DNA of 10,058 bases from an uncultured Planctomycetaceae bacterium (GTDB lineage Bacteria > Planctomycetota > Planctomycetia > Pirellulales > Pirellulaceae), in NCBI GenBank assembly GCA_903927685.1, contig CAIYOB010000653.1, forward strand, positions 1 through 10,058, given 5' to 3'. Shown in pieces: positions 1 to 6,008 of this stretch (within the stretch, counting starts at the first letter, position 1; each line of letters opens with the position of its first letter). Made by a program: the position numbers and the translations under genes. The notes under the pieces are model-generated. The model made no database searches. It worked only from the letters and a program-made list of their open reading frames with translations, and was not told the DNA's origin.

Positions 1-2013
1 CGCTTGGAGAGTCAGGGCCTGCTCGTACCGCAGTTCCGGTCGGTCGGCGAGCGGCGACGCTTGAGCCGCGAGCAGTTGCTCGGTTTGGCGGTGCATTTCG
101 ATCGCCCGCTGGAAATCCCCGCTCTTGAGCAGCGCCGCTCCACAGGCGTTGCCGGTTTGCACCTCGAACCGCAGCAGGTCCACGTCCGCCGGTCGCGTGT
201 TTCGCAACTTGCCGGCGGCACTCCAGGCTTGCTGATATGCCGACACGGCCTGATCGTAATGGCCGAGCCGCGCGCGAATGTCGCCGATGCGGCGTTGGAC
301 GCGCGCCGTGGCGAAATCCACGCTGGCTCCGGCCGCGTTCTGGCTGGCGAACTGATCGTAGAACCGCAGCAGGCTCTGGACGGTCTCGGCGTCCACATCC
401 GAGAGCCCGCTCAGCGTTTGCTGTCCGGACGCGTCGTCGCTGCCCAGCCGCACCGATTCGGGCAGGGGCCGCGAGGCCAGGCGGTCCGAGATTTCATCCA
501 ACGCCGCAAGGGCGACGGCCAGATTCGCGTCGGCACGCTCGTATTCCCGTTGCGTCCGCTGGCGTTCCTGTTCGGCCTGCCGGGCTGCGGCGACAGCATT
601 CGCTTCCGAACGGCGGGCTTGGCCCAACGCCTGATCGGCCTGGTCGTAGGCGTGGCGGACCTGCACGTAGCCGAGCGATGACAGCAGGGTGATGGCCAGC
701 AGCAGGACGATGGAACTGGCGGACAAGGCGGCCAGCAGCGGGTTTCGCCGACTCCAGCGCCAAACGCGTTCCGCCGCCGTCACCCGGCGGGCGTGGATCG
801 GCAGATCATTCACGAACCGGCGGAGGTCGTCCGCCAGTTCGGACGCCGAGGCATACCGATGGCCGGCCTCCCGCGCCGCGGCTTTCGCGACGATGGTCTC
901 CAGATCACGCGGCACGCCCGGCTGGACCTGGCGGAGCGGCATGGCTTCGCCCTGCGTGATCTTCTGGATCAGGCTGCTCGGGACGGTTTCTTCAAACGCC
1001 GGCCTGCCCGCCAGCAGTTCGTACAGCGTCAGGCCGAGACTGTAGATGTCGCTGCGCGCCTCGGCCTGGCCATGCAGCTGTTCCGGGGCCATGTAACGCA
1101 GCGTCCCGAGGATGCTGCCGGAATGGCTCAGGGACACGTCGTCCAGGACTTTGGCGAGTCCAAAATCGGCCACCCACACGACGCCTTGGCTGTCGAGCAG
1201 TAGATTGGCCGGCTTGATGTCGCGGTGCAACGTGCCTTGGGCATGCGCATAGGCCAACGCCTCCGCCGCTTGGACTCCGATTCGGGCGACGGCCAGCCAC
1301 TCGTTGTCGGAGTGCCCGTAGCGCGGCCCACGGTCGGCGAAGGTCCCACGCTCGGCGAAGGTCTCCCGACCTCGCCGAAACGACCGACCGCAGGTCTCCC
1401 GGGTTTCTGGAGACTGATCGGACGGGACGGGTGCGGGGTCCGAGACCCGCGCACAGCGAGTGTGGGGGCCGGTCTCGCTGCCGATCTTCTTCCGGGCCAC
1501 CGCGAGATCCAGGCCTTGACCCGCGATCAACTGCATGACGTAGTAGTGATAGCCTTGATCCTGGCCGACGCCGAATACGGGCACGATATTCGTATGGTGC
1601 AGCCGAGCGGCCGCTTGGGCTTCGCGGACGAAGCGGGCGACATGTTGCTCGGACACGGCCAGTTGCGGTAGCAGGACCTTGACGGCCACGTGCCGGCCCA
1701 GCGACTCATGGATCGCTTCGTACACGATTCCCATGCCCCCCTGGCCGATCCGCCGCAGGATCCGGTAGTCCCCCAGCCGTTCCGGATCGGACACGGCCGC
1801 GCCCGGCGGAGACTGGTTCGCCGTCCGCTGCTGCTGACGCCGCAACGCCAGTTGCTCCATCATCTGGATGGACGGAAACACGTCCCGGATCTCGTCCGCC
1901 AATTCCGGATGAGCCTCCGCGTACTCGGCGACAGTCGGAGTCTCGCCGCGGCGCAGCCGTTCGGCAAACTCGTCCGCCAGCCGTTCCAGGGGATCGTGGT
2001 CCGGATCGTCCAT
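1..2013 (-). CDS. Membrane-anchored Ser/Thr protein kinase, PknB-like (3' end outside window)
   Basis: Reads open for 671 codons from ATG 2013-2011 to the left edge, so the C-terminus is missing. Order of parts: an acidic helical N-terminal extension (residues 1-80); kinase domain 82-400 with glycine loop GQGGMG (90-95), VAVK lysine 112, C-helix Glu131, HRDIKPAN (263-270, catalytic Asp265), DFG (283-285) and APE (309-311); one membrane span at about 425-449; a charged coiled coil at about 453-512; then helical, TPR-like repeats (about 570-650). All catalytic residues are present, so an active kinase phosphorylating Ser/Thr is expected, with the kinase domain in the cytoplasm and the C-terminal part across the membrane. 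Residues 177-236 form an unusual Arg/Gly/Glu-rich insert between the hinge and helix E, coded by repeat-like DNA. The start follows the sigma-factor stop by 5 nt and has GGAGG (2028-2024) 10 nt upstream, which indicates translational coupling. The domain order is typical of planctomycete kinases; the substrate is unknown, and the adjacent sigma factor is the obvious candidate. Confidence 0.96.
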   Translation of the reverse strand, partial: MDDPDHDPLERLADEFAERLRRGETPTVAEYAEAHPELADEIRDVFPSIQMMEQLALRRQQQRTANQSPPGAAVSDPERLGDYRILRRIGQGGMGIVYEAIHESLGRHVAVKVLLPQLAVSEQHVARFVREAQAAARLHHTNIVPVFGVGQDQGYHYYVMQLIAGQGLDLAVARKKIGSETGPHTRCARVSDPAPVPSDQSPETRETCGRSFRRGRETFAERGTFADRGPRYGHSDNEWLAVARIGVQAAEALAYAHAQGTLHRDIKPANLLLDSQGVVWVADFGLAKVLDDVSLSHSGSILGTLRYMAPEQLHGQAEARSDIYSLGLTLYELLAGRPAFEETVPSSLIQKITQGEAMPLRQVQPGVPRDLETIVAKAAAREAGHRYASASELADDLRRFVNDLPIHARRVTAAERVWRWSRRNPLLAALSASSIVLLLAITLLSSLGYVQVRHAYDQADQALGQARRSEANAVAAARQAEQERQRTQREYERADANLAVALAALDEISDRLASRPLPESVRLGSDDASGQQTLSGLSDVDAETVQSLLRFYDQFASQNAAGASVDFATARVQRRIGDIRARLGHYDQAVSAYQQAWSAAGKLRNTRPADVDLLRFEVQTGNACGAALLKSGDFQRAIEMHRQTEQLLAAQASPLADRPELRYEQALTLQA
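1330..1365. repeat. Two 18-bp direct repeat units inside the kinase coding sequence
   Basis: Units acggtcggcgaaggtccc (1330-1347) and acgctcggcgaaggtctc (1348-1365) match at 16 of 18 bases. A further aggtctcccg pair follows at 1359-1368 and 1392-1401, 33 bp apart. Both spacings are multiples of three, so the kinase frame is kept; on the minus strand the units read as TFAERG and TFADRG. The wording resembles GAGACC/CGAAGG-type dispersed repeats that I recall from planctomycete genomes; that assignment is inference. Confidence 0.7.
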
Positions 2014-2018
2014 GCACC

Positions 2019-2654
2019 TCACGCCTCCAGGTCGCAGCGAGGCAGATTCTCCAGGGCCTCGCGAAATCGGGCCAGCGCTCGCATGTACCGCCGGCTGGCG
2101 GCAGCCTTCTTGACGCCGATGACGCTGGCCACCTCGTCGTTACTCAATTGCTCGAAATGCCGCAGGATCAAGACTTCCCGGTCGATTTCGTCCATCGTCG
2201 CGAGCACCTGTTCGATCTTCCTGGCCGTCTCGTCGCGGATCGCCGCCTGGCTGGGAGAAGTCAAGTCGCCGACCAGCCAGCTGGCCATCGAGACGGAACT
2301 CGCCTGCGGCCCCGCCCCGGCGTGCAGCGAGACATCTCGGCCGGCATGACGCATGTCCGCCAAGTGCCGGCGGTGAACGTGGATCAGGGTGTCCAGAATC
2401 ACGCCCCTCAGCCAGACAAACACGCTGACGCGCGGCTGTGCCAGGTACCGCGGCAGCCGCTTGCAGGCCTCGATGTAGGCTTCCTGCAGCACATCCGACG
2501 CGTCCACTCGTCCCGACAAGCGCGGATCCAGCCGCAAATCAATGATCCGCTCCAGCCGCTCGGCATACAGCGACAAAGCCTCGGCCAACGCCTGCGGGCC
2601 GGCCTCGCGCAGCCGGGTGATACTGGAGTCGGAAGTAGGATCTGCCATGGTCAT
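2019..2654 (-). CDS. ECF-like sigma-70 family RNA polymerase sigma factor, planctomycete type
   Basis: A 211-residue protein that should bind core RNA polymerase and direct it to a dedicated promoter set. Region 2 lies at about residues 30-100 and includes RLDPRLSGRVDASDVLQEAY and a WLRG segment. Region 4 lies at about 145-203, with DREVLILRHFEQLSNDEVA leading into a helix-turn-helix and the recognition helix AAASRRYMRALARF. The linker with GRDVSLHAG and LTSPSQAA matches the planctomycete-specific sigma-70 subfamily I know as TIGR02984; this is recall, not a search. The chosen start is ATG 2654 (MTMADPTSD); ATG 2648 is equally possible. A longer reading from 2744 adds 30 residues unlike the family in less GC-rich DNA, so I reject it. 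No clear Shine-Dalgarno site precedes either start. The kinase gene begins 5 nt after the stop, and sigma factors paired with Ser/Thr kinases are common in this phylum. Phosphorylation by that kinase as the control of this sigma factor is inference. Confidence 0.93.
   Translation of the reverse strand: MTMADPTSDSSITRLREAGPQALAEALSLYAERLERIIDLRLDPRLSGRVDASDVLQEAYIEACKRLPRYLAQPRVSVFVWLRGVILDTLIHVHRRHLADMRHAGRDVSLHAGAGPQASSVSMASWLVGDLTSPSQAAIRDETARKIEQVLATMDEIDREVLILRHFEQLSNDEVASVIGVKKAAASRRYMRALARFREALENLPRCDLEA
2024..2028 (-). promoter_or_regulatory. Ribosome binding site for the kinase, inside the sigma-factor gene
   Basis: On the minus strand GGAGG lies 10 nt before kinase ATG 2013, within the last two sense codons of the sigma factor (CTG GAG GCG TGA). 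This supports ATG 2013 as the kinase start and implies that ribosomes finishing the sigma factor can pass directly to the kinase. Confidence 0.6.
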
Positions 2655-2931
2655 AAGGGGTTGTTCAGTGTGAGTTGGAATCGTTCCAGTGTATTCAACA
2701 CCGCTTCCTGTGGCTTGGCACCGTTCGCGAAATCCTCGGTTCATGGATCATCCTGGCCGCCCGCGGGGCAAGTCCCGCAAGAAAACTGTCTTCCAACGGT
2801 AAACCGTCAGCCCACGGCCTCGGTTCCCTCTCTGCCCCGCGAGGCGAATTCGGACGTTGCCGGACCGAATGCGGGCCTTGTGCAAGTGTGGCCGACTGCG
2901 GGGCCAAGGCGGCAATCTGGGGAATTCTGCA
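2655..2931. other. Divergent intergenic region between sigma factor and membrane-protein operon
   Basis: 277 bp separate the two divergent first genes, so promoters for both operons should lie here. I see no convincing -35/-10 pair on either strand. Short structures seen are a 13-bp palindrome at 2676-2688, a cagtgt direct repeat flanking it (about 21 bp apart), and two weak five-base hairpins (GCGGG/CCCGC near 2763-2778 and ACGGT/ACCGT near 2796-2807). Open frames across this region on both strands look like by-products of high GC. Confidence 0.55.
2676..2688. promoter_or_regulatory. Palindrome TGGAA-TCG-TTCCA upstream of the sigma factor; possible operator
   Basis: A perfect five-base inverted repeat around a 3-nt centre ends 21 bp before sigma-factor ATG 2654. 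On the minus strand it includes GGAAC, which resembles the -35 element of many ECF promoters, but no matching -10 element is evident. It could be an operator, part of an autoregulated promoter, or chance. Confidence 0.25.
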
Positions 2932-3435
2932 ATGATCTCCGAAATCTGGATGCGACGAGTGACGCAGGCGATGCTCTCCACCGCGTTGGTTGCGGCTGTT
3001 GTCGGCATGGCCTGGTATTCGTCGTCGAAGAACCGAACCGCCGAGGAAGACGCGTCGGTGGGCGGCCAGGAGATGGTCCCAAGCGACGCGTTGGACGCGG
3101 AGGCTGCCTCCGCATCTTCCCCGTCGGAGCCGCGCTCGATGCCAGCCTGCGTGGATCTCCAGCAGGCCTTGGACGGGTTGGACCAGGCCCGGGCGGCACT
3201 GCTGCGTGAGGCCGCGGCCGGAGACAGCGAAACCGCGGCCCAGGCTGTCCAAGGCTATCGGCAGGCGGTTGAAGCCGTCCGCCAGAATGCCGAACGCCTC
3301 CGGAGCCGCTCGATGCCCGACGAGTACCGGAGTCTTTGGCAAGCACTGACATCGAATCGGAACGACGAGCGCGGGGACGAATCCGGGCTCGCTGAAGTGG
3401 AACTGGGAATTCTGTCTGTGGGGAGTCGACCATGA
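2932..3435 (+). CDS. Small single-pass membrane protein of unknown function
   Basis: A 167-residue protein of no family I recognise. ATG 2932 is chosen because GGGGA lies 8 nt upstream; a longer reading from 2857 would add a Cys/Arg-rich stretch, and ATG 2950 is an alternative. Residues 1-10 carry a basic MRR, followed by one hydrophobic segment (about 11-29), then a soluble acidic, low-complexity stretch rich in Ala/Ser/Glu (35-70). Residues 72-126 are an Ala/Gln/Arg/Glu-rich helical region likely to form a coiled coil or helical hairpin. The tail is charged. The expected topology is N-in with the bulk of the protein outside the cytoplasmic membrane, as a signal anchor. Its TGA overlaps the ATG of the HEAT-repeat gene (ATGA at 3432-3435), so the two are co-translated; a role as membrane tether for its operon partners is inference. 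Confidence 0.8.
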   Translation: MISEIWMRRVTQAMLSTALVAAVVGMAWYSSSKNRTAEEDASVGGQEMVPSDALDAEAASASSPSEPRSMPACVDLQQALDGLDQARAALLREAAAGDSETAAQAVQGYRQAVEAVRQNAERLRSRSMPDEYRSLWQALTSNRNDERGDESGLAEVELGILSVGSRP

Positions 3436-4412
3436 GGTTGCGGTTTGTCGTAGCCGTTGCGGTATGCGGACTTGCGGCCTGCCTGCAAGCCGCTGTGGCA
3501 AACGGAACCGAGTCGTTGAACGGGCTGTGCCAGCGGCTGAAAAACTCCGCTAGTTTTGTCGAGCGGCTGCACGCCGCCGAGGCCTTGGCAGAGTATGGCG
3601 GCCGCGCCGTTCCGGCACTCCGTGGACTGCTGCAATACCCAGACTCCGGGGTGCGAGAATTTGCGGCCGTCGCCCTCAGTCGGATGGGCCCCGAGGCCGA
3701 GCCGGCGGTTCCGGAACTGATCGGCCTCCTGGCAATGCCCGCGGATCCGTCGGTTTCAACGGTCCTCGCCACGCTCGCCAGGATTGGGCCGGCCGCAGCA
3801 CCGGCGGTTCCCGCGATCGCCCGGCTCCTGCCCGACTCGGACTGGCGAGTCCGCGAGGATGCCATCGAGGCGTTAGCATCGATCGGCACGGCGGACGCGG
3901 CACTTGCACTCGCGACCCAACTGGAACGCGATCTCCCGGACCAGAAACTCGAGACCATCATGGCCATCCGGGAATGCGGTCCCGCGGCCGGGGCGATTCT
4001 GAGCGAGCTGGTCGAGTTCGGTTCGAAGACGAGTGACGCCGGCCTGCGGGACGAGGTGTTCTTGAGCGTCGCCCGCTTGGGCGAGCCAGCCCTTGACGAA
4101 CTGGTCCTGCTGCTGGATGCCGACCCGGCCGTCCTCCGCCGCTGCGCAGCGATGGCAATCGGTCAAATGGGCCTCGCCGGCAGGGCCGCCGTGCCCGAGT
4201 TGCAGGTCGCCCTCCGGGACCCGGACGCCGCGGTGCGATTCTGGGCCGCCAGGGCGTTGGGGGCCGTCGCCCCGGCCGATCCTCGTGTTCAGTTCGTGCT
4301 CTGGCAGGCACTGAGCGATCCTGATGCCGACGTGTGCTGGGCAGCGGCCGAGTCGCTGGGACTGAATACCATGGCCAGGGCCGGGGGAACAACGAAAGGA
4401 GCGGCGGAATGA
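3432..4412 (+). CDS. Exported HEAT-repeat protein, possible lipoprotein
   Basis: A 326-residue protein. The start has GGAG six nt upstream and overlaps the stop of the preceding gene. The N-terminus is a signal peptide (basic MRLR, hydrophobic 5-16) with a lipobox LAAC at 14-17, so Cys17 may be lipidated; AVA before Asn24 is an alternative signal peptidase I site. Residues 40-312 are tandem two-helix HEAT units of 30-40 residues. The recurring pattern is a VREFAAVALSRMG-like helix followed by an AVPELIGLL-like helix, for example near 74-101, 107-134, 138-165, 235-262 and 266-293. Such alpha-solenoids bind other proteins and have no catalytic residues, so a scaffold or adaptor role outside the cytoplasmic membrane is likely. 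The stop overlaps the phosphoesterase start as ATGA (4409-4412). The HEAT assignment is firm; the partner is unknown, and the co-translated neighbours are the best candidates. Confidence 0.9.
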   Translation: MRLRFVVAVAVCGLAACLQAAVANGTESLNGLCQRLKNSASFVERLHAAEALAEYGGRAVPALRGLLQYPDSGVREFAAVALSRMGPEAEPAVPELIGLLAMPADPSVSTVLATLARIGPAAAPAVPAIARLLPDSDWRVREDAIEALASIGTADAALALATQLERDLPDQKLETIMAIRECGPAAGAILSELVEFGSKTSDAGLRDEVFLSVARLGEPALDELVLLLDADPAVLRRCAAMAIGQMGLAGRAAVPELQVALRDPDAAVRFWAARALGAVAPADPRVQFVLWQALSDPDADVCWAAAESLGLNTMARAGGTTKGAAE

Positions 4413-5992
4413 GCCTCGTGCACCGCAGACTCGCGCTGCAGATCGCCGTCATCGCGGCCGGTTTGGCCGTCATGGCCTCGGGGGAATGGAACGTCGCCCC
4501 GGCCGACGCTCAGCAGGACGCATCCCCCGCGGCGGATCGTCCGGATCGGGTGAAACTCCGCGGCCCTGCTCAGGATAAGGGCGGAAAGGGCCGCGGGACG
4601 CAGGCTGTGGCGAGCCCCCGCGAGGCACCGCGGCAAGGCGCAGGCGGCGAGTTCCGCACCGACGTGCCGGAGCATCCGTTCGACCTGATCCTGGCTCGAC
4701 CGACGTCCCGATCAATCGCCCTGTCCGCGCTGGCCTATCAAGATCTGGAAGGCTATGTGGCATGCGGCACGGAACCGGCCCCGACTTCGCCGGCCACACC
4801 GCCGCGGGCCTTCAAGGAGGGGCGGCCGGAAGAGCTTGTGATTGACGCACTGCGGCCCGGCGCTCGCTACTACTACGCGTTCTGCTCGCGCCGCTCGGCG
4901 GACGAGCCGTTTCAGCGCGGCCCCGAGGCCACTTTCCACACGGCTCGGCCGCCGGGCAGTCCCTTCACCTTCACCGTCACGGCGGATTCGCACCTGGACG
5001 AACAGACCGAGCCGGCGCTGTACCGGCAGACGCTCGTCAACGCGTTGGCCGACACGCCCGATTTCCACATCGATCTCGGGGACACGTTCATGAGCGAGAA
5101 GCACGCCAGTCGCGAATCGGCTGCCAAGCAGTACCTCGCCCAGCGGTATTACTTCGGTCTACTCTGCCACTCGGCGCCGTTGTACCTGGTTCTGGGCAAT
5201 CACGACGGCGAAGGCGGCCGGTACGTGGACGGCACGGGGGACAGTCTGACGATCTGGTCCAACGGGATGCGCAAGAAGTACTTTCCCAATCCCGATCCCG
5301 CGGCCGCCGCCGGCCCCGACGGATTCTACACCGGCAGCGACACCCCTGCCCCGTTCGCCGGCTCGCTGCAGAACTACTTTGCCTGGGAGTGGGGCGGCGC
5401 CCAGTTCATCGTCTTGGACCCGTTCTGGTACGCGCCGCGGCCATCCCGCGGCGGTGACAACTGGACTCGGACGCTGGGAGTCAAACAGTATGAGTGGCTC
5501 CGGCGGACGCTGCAGGCCAGTCACGCCAAACTCAAGTTCGTGTTCATCCACCACCTGGTCGGCGGCGCGGACAACCAGAGCCGCGGGGGCGTGGAAGCCG
5601 CTCCTTTCTTCGAATGGGGCGGCAAGAACGCGGACGGCAGCGACGGCTTCCAGCAGCATCGTCCCGGTTGGCCCGCGCCGATCCATCAACTCTTGAAGGA
5701 AGCCGGCGTCTCCATCGTCTTCCACGGACACGACCACCTGTTCGCCAAGCAAGATCTGGACGGCATCGTGTACCAGGAGTCGCCCCAGCCGGGACTGCGG
5801 CGGTACAACGTGCCGCGCACGGCCACCGAATACGGCTACGTCCGTTGCACCATCCTGGGCGGTCCGGGGCATCTGCGGGTCACGGTTTCGCCGGACCGGG
5901 CCACGGTCGATTTTGTGAGTTCCCGCGTCCCGGAGGACGAAACCGTCGACCACAGGAATCGAGAGGTCCGCTTCAGCTACACCGTTCCCTGA
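4409..5992 (+). CDS. Exported calcineurin-like metallophosphoesterase with N-terminal beta-domain
   Basis: A 527-residue hydrolase of the calcineurin-like/purple acid phosphatase superfamily, which uses a two-metal centre to cleave phosphate esters. ATG 4409 is chosen for AAAGGAG seven nt upstream and for the overlap with the HEAT gene; an in-frame ATG at 4334 lies inside that gene. Residues 1-36 form a signal peptide (MSLVHRRLAL then a hydrophobic stretch). Residues 37-85 are a charged low-complexity linker. About 88-180 resemble the fibronectin-like N-terminal domain of such phosphatases, ending in FHTARPPG. The catalytic domain shows all expected metal-ligand motifs: DSH (193-195), GD (224-225), GNHD (263-266), HH (381-382) and GHDH (440-443). 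The region between GNHD and HH (270-375) carries long loops that could set specificity. The last 50 residues are beta-rich. The substrate cannot be named. It is the only recognisable enzyme of its operon. Confidence 0.93.
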   Translation: MSLVHRRLALQIAVIAAGLAVMASGEWNVAPADAQQDASPAADRPDRVKLRGPAQDKGGKGRGTQAVASPREAPRQGAGGEFRTDVPEHPFDLILARPTSRSIALSALAYQDLEGYVACGTEPAPTSPATPPRAFKEGRPEELVIDALRPGARYYYAFCSRRSADEPFQRGPEATFHTARPPGSPFTFTVTADSHLDEQTEPALYRQTLVNALADTPDFHIDLGDTFMSEKHASRESAAKQYLAQRYYFGLLCHSAPLYLVLGNHDGEGGRYVDGTGDSLTIWSNGMRKKYFPNPDPAAAAGPDGFYTGSDTPAPFAGSLQNYFAWEWGGAQFIVLDPFWYAPRPSRGGDNWTRTLGVKQYEWLRRTLQASHAKLKFVFIHHLVGGADNQSRGGVEAAPFFEWGGKNADGSDGFQQHRPGWPAPIHQLLKEAGVSIVFHGHDHLFAKQDLDGIVYQESPQPGLRRYNVPRTATEYGYVRCTILGGPGHLRVTVSPDRATVDFVSSRVPEDETVDHRNREVRFSYTVP

Positions 5993-6008
5993 GCGGTCTG
6001 CCGCGACA

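Noticed and set aside
1306..1485. Frameshift or pseudogene in the kinase
   Set aside because: The frame stays open through the odd segment and all kinase motifs on both sides are in the same frame and intact.
2660..2700. Housekeeping-type promoter on the minus strand (TTGAAT at 2698-2693)
   Set aside because: No TATAAT-like -10 hexamer lies at 16-18 bp spacing.
2655..2744. Longer sigma-factor start at ATG 2744
   Set aside because: The extra 30 residues have no family resemblance and lie in less GC-rich DNA with a palindrome; an AGGA near it leaves some doubt.
2148..3209. Long plus-strand open frame (353 codons) opposite the sigma factor and into the small membrane-protein gene
   Set aside because: It is antisense to a clear sigma-factor gene, shows no family motif, and crosses the intergenic region; it reflects high GC at third codon positions.
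2807..3967. Long minus-strand open frame (386 codons) opposite the HEAT gene and the small membrane-protein gene
   Set aside because: Low-complexity Arg/Ser/Pro composition without domains; the opposite strand has signal peptide, HEAT units and ribosome sites.
5993..6008. Bidirectional terminator between the convergent phosphoesterase and DUF1566 genes
   Set aside because: The 16-bp gap has no inverted repeat and no T-run.
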